A stretch of 34,490 bases of DNA from WJKR01 sp964556395 (GTDB lineage Archaea; Nanobdellota; Nanobdellia; Woesearchaeales; WJKR01). Below are positions 1-7,041 of the stretch, piece after piece. The position numbers were made by a program, and so were the translations under genes. Position 1 is the first letter of the stretch. Each line of letters opens with the position of its first letter. Below the pieces are notes generated by a model. The model had not been told where the DNA came from. It worked only from the letters and a program-made list of their open reading frames with translations, and made no database searches. The stretch is taken from positions 1-34,490 of the forward strand of contig CAZKVR010000008.1 in NCBI GenBank assembly GCA_964556395.1, in the 5' to 3' direction.

Positions 1-426
1 TTCCAGGTTGATGAAGGTTTCGAACGGCTTGCTGAAGACTTGCCGTGGCTCTCTGCCTATCTTGCCTTCGTAGAGGGAGTGCTTCTTGAAGAGTATGCCG
101 TCGGCGTTGGCCGTGGCGTGGACTTGCGCTATGCGTATGGTTGGTTCTTGCTCGTCGCTTTGGACTTGGGCCGTCGTGCTTCGGATGTACGTCGGTCCGA
201 ACGGTATGATGGTCTTGCTCATGTGGATGTGGTATGCGTCGAGGAAGTTCCCTGACTCTGTTTTGTAGAAGGGCATGTAGAAGCTTTTCAGGTCTGGGAT
301 GTGTCTGAGTGCGTTGGCTGACGCTCTGAAGATGTCCGTGTACGTCCGTTGTGCCGTCGGGTATGCTTGGAGCAGTGCGAAGCTGTTGTCCAGCATGTCT
401 TTCAGGTTTTTCCGTGCGCGTCTCAT
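1..426 (-). CDS. Unknown protein, C-terminus beyond window edge (partial)
   Basis: An open frame runs from an ATG at 426 to the left edge of the window, giving 142 codons without a stop. The start overlaps the stop codon of the upstream lipase-like gene as ATGA (424-426 against 423-425), so the two are very probably translationally coupled in one operon. The visible protein begins MRRARKNLKDMLDNSFALLQ, and no signal peptide or membrane segment is seen. The middle part (about residues 40-120) alternates hydrophobic and polar residues, as a mixed alpha/beta domain would. I do not recognise a family. Being coupled to a surface hydrolase hints at a role linked to it, but that is inference. The 3' part of the gene lies outside the window. 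Confidence 0.6.
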   Translation of the reverse strand, partial: MRRARKNLKDMLDNSFALLQAYPTAQRTYTDIFRASANALRHIPDLKSFYMPFYKTESGNFLDAYHIHMSKTIIPFGPTYIRSTTAQVQSDEQEPTIRIAQVHATANADGILFKKHSLYEGKIGREPRQVFSKPFETFINLE

Positions 427-2570
427 CCTTGGTTCTCTCTGAGTATCTCTTTGATGACGTCGTAGGTTTCAGGGTATTCTTCCGGGTTGACGAAGTCCAT
501 GTGCAAGCTGGTTTGTAACAGGTCGGTGCACGTCCCGTTCACCACGTAGTTCTCCACTGCGTGGTCTAGGCGTACGCTTTCCCGTAGGACGACGCCGTCC
601 CCTTCGTGGCCGTCTTCCTCGTCCGTCTCGGTCGGGCACCCGACCGCCGCGACCGTGTAGATCCTCGTGTGGTCTGGCGCCTTGTCTGGGTCGTTGAGCC
701 GTTTGAGGAATGGGCTGTCTGCGTACATGTCTTGGCACTCTGCTTCGGCGCCGGTGACTGTGCAGTACCGCCTGATTTCTCCTTTCACGCCGTGGTTGGG
801 TGTGCCTAGTGTTATCAGTAGCTTGACGTCCTCGTCTCCGAAGAGGTGGAGGTAATCCCTGGCGACGAGCCCTCCCATGCTGTGCGCTATTAGTATGACT
901 TCGTCGCTCCCGGTCTTCTCCTTCACAGTGTTGATGGATTCTTTCAGGCGGATGGCATAGTTCTCTATGCGTTCCGTCTTGCGCGTGACGAAGCTGAGCT
1001 CTCCCACGTCGTAGTAGTTGAGGTAGTAGTACGTCGTCCTGACCGTGACGGGATGGTTTGGCTTGCCCCACTCACCCCGCGGGACTGTGTGTAGCCGTGC
1101 TTCGCGGTCCATGGTGCCTGCGTTGATGTAGCCGTCCTGTGCGAGTGCTCGTTGGAGGTATCCCAGCCTTGCGAACGCGAGTTCCGGCGTCGTGGATTTG
1201 CTGAAGCTGTGGCCGTGGACGAGGATGACTGGTTCTTCGTTGACGTTGTTGCATGGCTTGCACTCGTCCTTGTAGCAGCACTCTTCCTGCGTCGGCGGGA
1301 TCGTGGTGGGTGGTGTGGGTTCTCGTTCCTTGATAGCTACTGGTCGTGGTGGTGCTTGGGTGAACAGGGTGATGTTCTCGTGGTGGCAGTAGGTGTCGTT
1401 GTAGTGTTTGAGGTCTGGGGGTGTCTGGTTGATGGCTTTCGTGATGTCTGTGAGGGTGTCGCATGTCAGTCCCGGCCACGTCTCGTTCTCCGCATTGACG
1501 AGCGGCTCGTACGTGGCGGTGAGGTTTTCGCTCGTGTTCTTCCTGGATGCTTCCGCTTCCGTCATTGCTTGTTCCGCCGCTGCGAGGTGTTTCTTGATGG
1601 TCTCTGCGATGCTGCGGTGCGCGTCCGGGCGGTACTTCTCCGGGTCGTCGGTGAGGAGGGTGTAGGTCTGGTTGTCGTTCATGAGGTTTTCGAAGGCTTG
1701 TTCGTGTGTCTTGTTCAGCAGCGTCGTGACCGTCGTGTTTGTGACGTTCTTGAGGATGATGGCGCTCTCGTTGTAGTCTTCCAGGGCTTGTCGTGCTCGG
1801 GTGTGGTGTCCTTCCACTGTTTCTTCCAGCTTGTCGAGGGATACCTGGTATTTCTTGGCTTGGCGGTAGGCGTCGGTGTATCGTTGTTGCGCCCACAGGT
1901 CGAGGATGGCTTGTTCCGTGTTCCTCGCCGCCGCCAACGCCTTGCTGTCGAGGTCGACGCCTATCAAGATTTTCGCCTCGCCTTCCAGGGCTGCCACGAC
2001 GTCCTTGGTGTATCCTTGCTTGGTCGCCAGGGCTGCCAGGGTGTCGGTCTGGTTCTCCAATAACGCGTAGGTGTCGGCTTGCGCCTGTTCTTCCTCGTCG
2101 GTGAGGCCGTACGTCACCGTGGCGAAGGCTGTCTGGTGGTACTCCTTCCCGCTGCTCGGGCACAGCCGTCGTCGCTGCATGGTGCAGTTCACCGCGTAGT
2201 TGAACAGGACTTGGCCCTCGCCCCTGGTTGGGAGTGGTAGGGTGACGTTGTCCTCGTACCGCTCCGGCGGTTCTGCCAGCGTGGTGGACGTTATTGTTTT
2301 GTTGTGGCTGACGTCCTTTAACGAGTACGTGCAGCTGAGGCTGCACACCGGGATGGTCGACGCCGTCGTGGTGAACGTGACCTCCGGTTTTTCCTTGCCT
2401 TCCGCGTTGAGGCTGACGACTGACGGGCTGAGGCCGAGGTGTGCTTCCGTGTCGAACAGGACCTTCACGTTGACGTTGGCTATGATGATGAGGATTGCTA
2501 AAGCTGCTATGAGTATTGAGAACCATACGAGTCGTCTCTTCAGCTTCCGCTTCTTGGAACGCTTGGGCAT
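423..2570 (-). CDS. Membrane-anchored extracellular lipase/esterase-like alpha/beta hydrolase
   Basis: This is a 715-residue protein. A basic N-terminus (residues 1-13) precedes one membrane segment (about 14-33), so the rest should be outside the cell. It continues with a beta-rich, cysteine-containing region (40-150), a long helical charged region (160-400), a proline- and cysteine-rich linker (about 415-445), and a C-terminal alpha/beta hydrolase. The hydrolase shows VHGHSF near residue 450 (oxyanion-hole region), the nucleophile elbow AHSMGG near 563, and a late His (SLHMDF near 690) that could complete the triad. This pattern matches lipases and acyl hydrolases of the GxSxG class; the substrate is unknown. 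About 16 N-x-S/T sequons are scattered through the ectodomain, suggesting N-glycosylation. A TATA box at 2595-2602 lies about 25 nt upstream of the ATG. The stop overlaps the next gene's start. Confidence 0.85.
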   Translation of the reverse strand: MPKRSKKRKLKRRLVWFSILIAALAILIIIANVNVKVLFDTEAHLGLSPSVVSLNAEGKEKPEVTFTTTASTIPVCSLSCTYSLKDVSHNKTITSTTLAEPPERYEDNVTLPLPTRGEGQVLFNYAVNCTMQRRRLCPSSGKEYHQTAFATVTYGLTDEEEQAQADTYALLENQTDTLAALATKQGYTKDVVAALEGEAKILIGVDLDSKALAAARNTEQAILDLWAQQRYTDAYRQAKKYQVSLDKLEETVEGHHTRARQALEDYNESAIILKNVTNTTVTTLLNKTHEQAFENLMNDNQTYTLLTDDPEKYRPDAHRSIAETIKKHLAAAEQAMTEAEASRKNTSENLTATYEPLVNAENETWPGLTCDTLTDITKAINQTPPDLKHYNDTYCHHENITLFTQAPPRPVAIKEREPTPPTTIPPTQEECCYKDECKPCNNVNEEPVILVHGHSFSKSTTPELAFARLGYLQRALAQDGYINAGTMDREARLHTVPRGEWGKPNHPVTVRTTYYYLNYYDVGELSFVTRKTERIENYAIRLKESINTVKEKTGSDEVILIAHSMGGLVARDYLHLFGDEDVKLLITLGTPNHGVKGEIRRYCTVTGAEAECQDMYADSPFLKRLNDPDKAPDHTRIYTVAAVGCPTETDEEDGHEGDGVVLRESVRLDHAVENYVVNGTCTDLLQTSLHMDFVNPEEYPETYDVIKEILRENQG

Positions 2571-2594
2571 GTTGCTTGTAGTAATAAGAAGTTG

Positions 2595-2602
2595 TATTTA
2601 AA
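2595..2602 (-). promoter_or_regulatory. TATA box of the lipase-like gene
   Basis: TTTAAATA read on the minus strand ends about 25 nt before the ATG at 2570. This spacing predicts a leaderless or nearly leaderless mRNA. The divergent gene at 2669 starts on the other side. Confidence 0.6.
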
Positions 2603-2668
2603 TGTGCTCGGAGGTGTTCCGGATACTCCCTGGAAAGCTTCTTAATCAGCAACTGCCCTGTCTTGGCC

Positions 2669-3091
2669 ATGCCTGACATCGCGAAACTACTCAGGGACGG
2701 CGTGCCGGCGGGTGTGCGCAAGGACGAGCGGCAGCGGGGGTTGTCGTTCATCGTCCGTGGCTCGAGCCAGGCGGTCATCGATGACTACGTCGGCCGTCTC
2801 GGAGAAGAGGTCGGCAGGCCAGTCGTCCCGTTCGACTGCGCGAAGGAGTACCGTCTCTTAGGGGAGCAGAAAGGGGCGTTCGAGCGGGTTCTCGACGAGG
2901 CTGCCGCCAGTCAGGGTTTGGTGTACGTGCAGAACCTCCCTTCCGAGCGTGAGCCCTTCCAGGAGTACGCGATCCCGTTGTTGCGGGCGTTGGACGAGGA
3001 CGCTTACGACGTCGTGATAGGGGTTACGGGCGATGTCATGCCATGCGTGGGCTTGATGCACGGGCCGCGAAAGAATGTGTATGTGGGTTGA
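2669..3091 (+). CDS. Uncharacterised small protein, possibly a degenerate P-loop-like fold
   Basis: This 140-residue protein starts at ATG 2669. A TTG six bases upstream would add two residues, but the ATG is preferred. A weak TATA-like stretch (gcttcttaat, around 2637-2647) lies about 25 nt upstream, compatible with a leaderless transcript. The protein has a strand-turn-helix pattern (LSFIVRGSSQAVIDDYV, about residues 24-40) and a later hydrophobic strand followed by polar residues (GLVYVQNLPSER). These resemble the Walker A and Walker B regions of an ATPase without the required GKT/S. That reading is tentative, and no family is recognised. The gene is divergent from the lipase-like gene and convergent with the DEAD-box helicase. 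Confidence 0.65.
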   Translation: MPDIAKLLRDGVPAGVRKDERQRGLSFIVRGSSQAVIDDYVGRLGEEVGRPVVPFDCAKEYRLLGEQKGAFERVLDEAAASQGLVYVQNLPSEREPFQEYAIPLLRALDEDAYDVVIGVTGDVMPCVGLMHGPRKNVYVG

Positions 3092-3159
3092 TGCTGTTCT
3101 CTAGGAGGCTTTGAGGTCTGAAGATGCTTGGCCTGTTTGTGTGGTTCTTGCCGGCGTCG

Positions 3160-4470
3160 TCACGCCTGTCGTTTCCGCCACTTGTGGATATCCTTCCCGC
3201 CTCGTCCTTTCGCTGGTTTCTGGCCGTCTTGTTTTTGCCTCGGGTCCCGGCTCGGTTTGCCCTGTCCGTACGGTTTCTTGCCACCGCCTTTCCTTTGCAG
3301 TCCTTGGCGGTAGGGTTTGCGTTTGGGCCGCTCGTCCGCTTCTTCCGCCCCCATCTGCTGGCTTGCTTGGGGTGGTTGTTTGCGTGGGATGTCGAGGTTG
3401 TTGGCTTTGAGTACTTGGCGGTATTCCTTGTTGTCTCGTTGGCTGACGAGGTTGACTGCTTTCCCGTCCGCTCCCGCCCTGGCGGTCCGTCCGATGCGGT
3501 GGATGTATTGTTTCGGTTCTCGGGGCGTGTCGTAGTTGTACACGTGGCTGACGCCTGGGATGTCGAGCCCTCTCGCCGCGACGTCGGTGCAGACGAGGAC
3601 GTTGGTCTTGTTCTTGCTGTTGAACATCTTGATGACCTTGAGGCGTTGGTTCTGCGAGAGCCCTCCGTGGATGGCCGTCGCCTTGACGCCTGCCTTCTTG
3701 AGCCGCTTGGCGGTCCGGTCCGTCTCTCGACGAGTGTTGCAGAACACGAGGCTGAGCTCCTGGTCGTCTTCTTGGAGGAGTTGTGCGAGGACGTCGGGCT
3801 TGGCCTGGTGGGCTACCATGTAGGTCTCTTGCTCGAGGTTCTTCGGGTCGACATGCTCTGCCAGGTCGACGTGCGTCGGCTTGTCCATGAACTTGGCAGC
3901 CAGTTTTTTTATCTCGGGCGGCATCGTGGCCGAGAACAGTAGCGTCTGCCGCTCGTCCGGGCAGTGCTTGAGGATCTTCTTCACGTCCGGCAGGAATCCC
4001 ATGTCGAGCATGCGGTCAGCCTCGTCGAGGACGACGTGTTCCACCGTGCCTAGCTTGAGGGTTTTCCGTTCGAGGTGGTCAAGCGTCCGGCCGGGGGTTC
4101 CGATGACGATGTCCGCTTTCTTCAGCGCTTGGATCTGCGGGTTGATCGAGACGCCGCCGTAGATGGCTGCCGTCTTGACGTGAGCTTCTTTGGTGAAGCT
4201 GTCGAACGCGTGGACCATCTGCTCCGCCAGTTCCCTCGTCGGGACTAGTATGAGTGCTTGTACGCCTTGCTTCCGCTCTAGTTGTTGTATGATGCCTGCG
4301 CCGAAGGCGAACGTCTTGCCCGAGCCCGTGTTGCTCCCTGCGATGACGTCCTTCCCGTCCAGTATGAGCGGTATGGTCTCCTCCTGCACCGGGGTGGGGG
4401 TGTAGAAGCCGAGCTTCTTGATCGCTGATAGTATGTCCTGTCGTAATCCTAGGTTGTCGAATGATGTCAT
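3160..4470 (-). CDS. DEAD-box ATP-dependent RNA helicase (RhlE/DeaD-like)
   Basis: This 436-residue protein has all canonical motifs in order: Q motif with F4 and YTPTPVQEE (residues 23-31), Walker A GSNTGSGKT (45-53), PTRELA, TPGR, DEAD, SAT, then the second RecA-like domain with VCTDVAARGLDIP and HRIGRTARAG. A basic Gly/Lys/Arg-rich tail follows from about residue 360 and ends KDIHKWRKRQA; such tails bind RNA non-specifically. The family unwinds short RNA duplexes in ribosome assembly, RNA decay or cold adaptation. The promoter is far upstream: a TATA box at 4667-4676 implies a leader of about 175 nt, unlike most genes here. The leader holds a hairpin and a 22-codon basic ORF (see separate entries). 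Confidence 0.95.
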   Translation of the reverse strand: MTSFDNLGLRQDILSAIKKLGFYTPTPVQEETIPLILDGKDVIAGSNTGSGKTFAFGAGIIQQLERKQGVQALILVPTRELAEQMVHAFDSFTKEAHVKTAAIYGGVSINPQIQALKKADIVIGTPGRTLDHLERKTLKLGTVEHVVLDEADRMLDMGFLPDVKKILKHCPDERQTLLFSATMPPEIKKLAAKFMDKPTHVDLAEHVDPKNLEQETYMVAHQAKPDVLAQLLQEDDQELSLVFCNTRRETDRTAKRLKKAGVKATAIHGGLSQNQRLKVIKMFNSKNKTNVLVCTDVAARGLDIPGVSHVYNYDTPREPKQYIHRIGRTARAGADGKAVNLVSQRDNKEYRQVLKANNLDIPRKQPPQASQQMGAEEADERPKRKPYRQGLQRKGGGKKPYGQGKPSRDPRQKQDGQKPAKGRGGKDIHKWRKRQA

Positions 4471-4645
4471 TTTCTGGTTTTGAAGAGCTGAGAAAAAACG
4501 TGGTTCGTCAAGTCGGGTGCGCTTTATGTACGAAGCTTCTTTTTCCTTGGTCTTTCGAACTCCTTTCCTTTTTTTTTGCGGAGCCTTCTCATGAGCTTTT
4601 TTTGGTTGTACGCACCCTTTTAGAGGGTCATGGAAAACTCTTCCT
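4471..4645 (-). promoter_or_regulatory. Long 5' leader of the DEAD-box helicase mRNA
   Basis: The 352-base gap between 4470 and 4823 holds no conventional gene. The only good minus-strand TATA box is at 4667-4676, so transcription should begin near 4645 and leave about 175 nt untranslated. A small hairpin with arms ACCCT and AGGGT around CTAAA sits at about 4612-4626, followed by A-rich segments and the 22-codon ORF. Long leaders are known on cold-regulated DEAD-box helicase genes of bacteria and some archaea; that this one is cold-regulated is inference. Confidence 0.45.
4524..4592 (-). CDS. Possible 22-residue basic leader peptide upstream of the DEAD-box helicase
   Basis: An ATG-to-TAA frame of 23 codons lies inside the long leader of the helicase gene, 53 nt before its start. 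The product would be MRRLRKKKGKEFERPRKKKL followed by RT, with 12 Lys/Arg out of 22 residues. No Shine-Dalgarno sequence precedes it. It contains a run of nine A residues encoding Lys-Lys-Lys, which could promote slippage or slow ribosomes. It could be a regulatory upstream ORF, a tiny ribosomal-type protein or chance. It does not match eL41 as I know that family. Confidence 0.3.
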   Translation of the reverse strand: MRRLRKKKGKEFERPRKKKLRT

Positions 4646-4666
4646 TAAGGGCGAGAACACCGGGCC

Positions 4667-4676
4667 GTTTATAAAC
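4667..4676. promoter_or_regulatory. Palindromic TATA box GTTTATAAAC
   Basis: This perfect 10-bp palindrome could direct TBP in either orientation. On the minus strand it serves the helicase leader. On the plus strand it would start near 4700, although the gene at 4823 has its own closer box at 4781-4790. Confidence 0.5.
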
Positions 4677-4822
4677 GTGCTGGTGTGGTTTGGTTTGTAG
4701 GAAAAGTTCGAGCAAGAGATAAGGGAGGGCCCTTGCGAACGGTATGGTTGTCGTGGCACTGGTCATGTGTCTTGCGAACCATTAAAAGATATCTGCTGTT
4801 TCTGGTGACTGGTGCATTAGCC

Positions 4823-5161
4823 ATGGGTTTTGGTTTGAGAGAGAAGCTCGTCGCTTGGCTCGAGACGAAGACTGTCGACGACTTGGTGTACGTCAAGAAG
4901 AACCCTGACGTCGGTATCTTCCTCAAGCACCCAGAACTGACGCCGTATGACATCGAGCTGATAGTCCTTGAGCCTGAGAGGGTGCTCAGCGTCGAGCGGG
5001 CTTTGGATCACGAGAATCGCTTGCTGGCGGTCAGGGCGTATACGAGGAGGCTGTTCCTTCAGTATATTCTCCTCGACCCGTTCCATGACTCCTTGCCGAA
5101 ACGGTTTGAGGGGAAGGTGGCCGTGGTGACGGCTTATCCTACGCGGAAGAGGTCGCCTTGA
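4823..5161 (+). CDS. Uncharacterised 112-residue protein
   Basis: The frame is open from 4685, but ATG 4823 is the better start. A TATA-like box (attaaaagat, 4781-4790) and a GGTGA sequence at 4804-4808 lie upstream of it, and the upstream extension has no sensible composition. The predicted protein is mostly helical and charged (begins MGFGLREKLVAWLETKTVDD) with no membrane segment or recognisable motif. Its helices are amphipathic and leucine-spaced, with LTPYDIELIVLEPERVLSVERAL in the middle. Its 3' end overlaps the convergent DUF2283-like gene by 23 bases. Function unknown. Confidence 0.6.
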   Translation: MGFGLREKLVAWLETKTVDDLVYVKKNPDVGIFLKHPELTPYDIELIVLEPERVLSVERALDHENRLLAVRAYTRRLFLQYILLDPFHDSLPKRFEGKVAVVTAYPTRKRSP

Positions 5162-5507
5162 ACGAGTGCGTCGCGTTGATGGCGTCGTGCTCGGCGGTGG
5201 TGTTGATGATGACTTCCTTGTTCTCGTAGTGGAGCTTGACGGTGATGATGACGGTCTTCTTCTCCTTGTTGGTGGCGAACCGCACGTCCGCTTGCTTGAG
5301 GTTCTCCAGCACCTCTTTCTCGACGCCGAAGTTCTTCCTCGCGCCCATGAGTTCGAGCGCCGCCACGCGCCCCTTGGCGTCGAGGGATATCAGGGCCAGG
5401 CCTGTGTTGACGGTCTCGATGGCTTCCAAGCCTTTGTGGATGAAGGTGAGGCTGTCATCTCCCTTGTCGTAGAAGAAGATGTTCCTCGGCGCTCGTTCTT
5501 GTCTCAT
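5139..5507 (-). CDS. DUF2283-like small protein
   Basis: The protein has 122 residues if started at the ATG at 5507. The first ATG of the frame (5540) sits inside the TATA box itself (TTTAAATATG), so it cannot be in a leaderless mRNA from that box. The second ATG, 33 nt further on, is at the right distance. The pattern NIFFYDKGDDSLTFI, then LALISLDAKGRVAALELMGARKNFGV, matches the two-repeat core of DUF2283 (a beta-strand with Asp pairs, then a strand ending in a G-rich turn followed by ALEL). The C-terminal half adds further strands (TVIITVKLHYENKEVIINT). The biochemical function of DUF2283 is not known. Convergent overlap with the 4823 gene. Confidence 0.65.
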   Translation of the reverse strand: MRQERAPRNIFFYDKGDDSLTFIHKGLEAIETVNTGLALISLDAKGRVAALELMGARKNFGVEKEVLENLKQADVRFATNKEKKTVIITVKLHYENKEVIINTTAEHDAINATHSFKATSSA

Positions 5508-5538
5508 ATTGCTTCCGATTTGGTATAAGCCTGAGTTC

Positions 5539-5547
5539 ATATTTAAA
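5539..5547 (-). promoter_or_regulatory. TATA box that overlaps the first ATG of the DUF2283-like frame
   Basis: TTTAAATAT on the minus strand runs into the ATG at 5540, so the functional start is the ATG at 5507, about 32 nt downstream. Confidence 0.6.
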
Positions 5548-5688
5548 CGTGTCGGTAATCTTTATGTGGGTGTTTGTGTGTTTGTTCCTTAACGTGAGAA
5601 AAAGACTGGGGGGTGTTCTTTCTTGCTTGGGGGGGTGTGATGTTGTCTCTTCCGTGCCTGTGCCTGTCAGGGGTTGTTGTTCCTGTCT

Positions 5689-6873
5689 TTACGCGTGCTT
5701 GGCCGGCGTGGGGCTTCTTATGTGGAACATCAGGCTGTTGATGGCGAGTATTCCTGTGGCGAGGAGTATCGCTCCGGGCATGGTCGTCTCCGCCAGCGCG
5801 CCCGCTATCGGGAGCAGTATCATCTTGCCGAGCGATTTCATCTGTTGGAGGAACGATCCTATCGTGGCTCGTTCTCGTTGCTTCACGTGCTGGTGGAAGT
5901 AGGTGTTCGCGAGCGGGTTCCTCACGTTCTCCACGACGGTGATGGTGAAGAGGAGGATGACTCCTATCAGTGATTGTAGGCCTAGGCCTAGGATGAGCGC
6001 CGGTACTATGGCTATGATTGCCAACGCGTTGATGCTCCGGACCATCCCGTACTTCTTCCCGAGCGGCTTGGCGTACCGTGCGAGGAATGCTGAGATGACG
6101 AGCGCTCCCGAGTAGATGAATCCGAACTGTTCGATCGGGATGCCCACCGTCTTCATGTACGGCTGTATGAACGTCGCGATCGCTGCGAGGGCTGCTGTGA
6201 ACAGGCTGAAGTTGATGATGATCGTCCGGAGCCGGGTGTTGTCCCGCACACGCTTCCACGACGTGTCGAGGTGTCGTTTCGTCGCGGCCCACAAGTCTTT
6301 CTTGACCCTTGTCTCGGGTATCTTGTTCCACGTCGCGACGTTGACGACGTTGGCGAGGGCTGGTACGGCTGCGATGAGGAACACTGCCCGGTAGGAGAGC
6401 TGCGCTGCGATGACGCCTCCCAGCGCGGTGGCGATGGCTTCCCCGCCGCGCGCCCAGAACTTCTGCTTGGCCTTGACCTCGGTGTAGTCGGGCGCCTGCC
6501 GGTCCTGGTCGAGGTAGTCGTAGATGTAGGCTGCCTCCGACCCTGACTTGAAAGCCTTGCTCACCTCGTAGACGACCTGTGCGGCTACGAAGAGCCAGAA
6601 CGTGTCTGAGAACGCGAACATGAGGAACGCCGCCACGCCGAGGCTCTTGGCGAGGAGTATCGTCGGTTTCTTCCCGAAGAAGTCGGCCATGACGCCTGAC
6701 GGTATCTCGAGGATGAAGCTCGCCGCGCTGCCGAGGGCGAACACCCAGAAGATCTGTGAGAGCGTCAAGTGCTGGGCTTGCAAGAACACGATGAGGATGG
6801 GGACGAAATACGTCTGGTTCTTCAGGAAAGAGGATAAGTAGAACTTCCACACCTGGGACATGCTATGCTTCAT
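5689..6873 (-). CDS. Major facilitator superfamily transporter
   Basis: This 394-residue integral membrane protein starts at ATG 6873. A TTG two codons upstream keeps the frame but is less likely. About 12 hydrophobic segments are visible. Between the second and third lies an MFS loop-2-like motif, PSGVMADFFGKKPTILL (G-x-x-x-D-x-x-G-[RK]-K), near residue 60. A second charged, non-hydrophobic loop, KIPETRVKKDLWAATKRHLDTSWKRV, separates the two six-helix halves. The family moves small solutes by proton symport or antiport; the substrate cannot be read from sequence. A minus-strand TATA-like box (GCTATAAATG) lies around 6921-6930, leaving a leader of roughly 25 nt. Divergent from the Fic gene. 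Confidence 0.9.
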   Translation of the reverse strand: MKHSMSQVWKFYLSSFLKNQTYFVPILIVFLQAQHLTLSQIFWVFALGSAASFILEIPSGVMADFFGKKPTILLAKSLGVAAFLMFAFSDTFWLFVAAQVVYEVSKAFKSGSEAAYIYDYLDQDRQAPDYTEVKAKQKFWARGGEAIATALGGVIAAQLSYRAVFLIAAVPALANVVNVATWNKIPETRVKKDLWAATKRHLDTSWKRVRDNTRLRTIIINFSLFTAALAAIATFIQPYMKTVGIPIEQFGFIYSGALVISAFLARYAKPLGKKYGMVRSINALAIIAIVPALILGLGLQSLIGVILLFTITVVENVRNPLANTYFHQHVKQRERATIGSFLQQMKSLGKMILLPIAGALAETTMPGAILLATGILAINSLMFHIRSPTPAKHA

Positions 6874-6989
6874 GGACAACAGCTCGCACGGCTAGTGGTT
6901 GTGGGACGAGGAAACCCATCATTTATAGCATTAACTAATGTTGCTGGTTTCATATGTCGGGGGTTGTGGTGTGGGTCGGAGAGACTAGG

Positions 6990-7029
6990 GGTGACCACAA
7001 AATCGGGAAAGTTTAAATATGTGGTCACC
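6990..7029. repeat. Left 40-bp palindromic element at the Fic promoter
   Basis: Two perfect 10-bp arms, GGTGACCACA (6990-6999) and TGTGGTCACC (7020-7029), are separated by 20 bp. The spacer contains the Fic TATA box (gtttaaata, 7011-7019), and the right arm fills the space between TATA and start. A factor bound to both arms, which face the same side of the helix at 30-bp spacing, would block TBP/TFB. This is therefore a probable operator. The same arrangement recurs at the 3' end of the gene (7944-7983). Confidence 0.75.
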
Positions 7030-7041
7030 TTATGGTGTTGT

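Noticed and set aside
1072..2778. Several long ORFs overlapping the lipase-like gene (including a 568-codon frame on the same strand and 303 codons on the opposite strand)
   Set aside because: They are Arg/His/Pro-rich or Val/Phe-rich shadows of a GC-rich real gene, with no family features or starts of their own.
3124..3942. 272-codon plus-strand frame across the helicase gene
   Set aside because: It is the complement of conserved helicase motifs; composition is that of an antisense shadow.
4461..4700. 79-codon plus-strand frame in the helicase leader region
   Set aside because: No promoter or SD; it overlaps the helicase start and lies where the leader is better explained on the minus strand.
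5543..6850. 435-codon minus-strand frame over the MFS gene
   Set aside because: Out-of-frame shadow of the transporter, Arg/His/Pro-rich with no hydrophobic segments.
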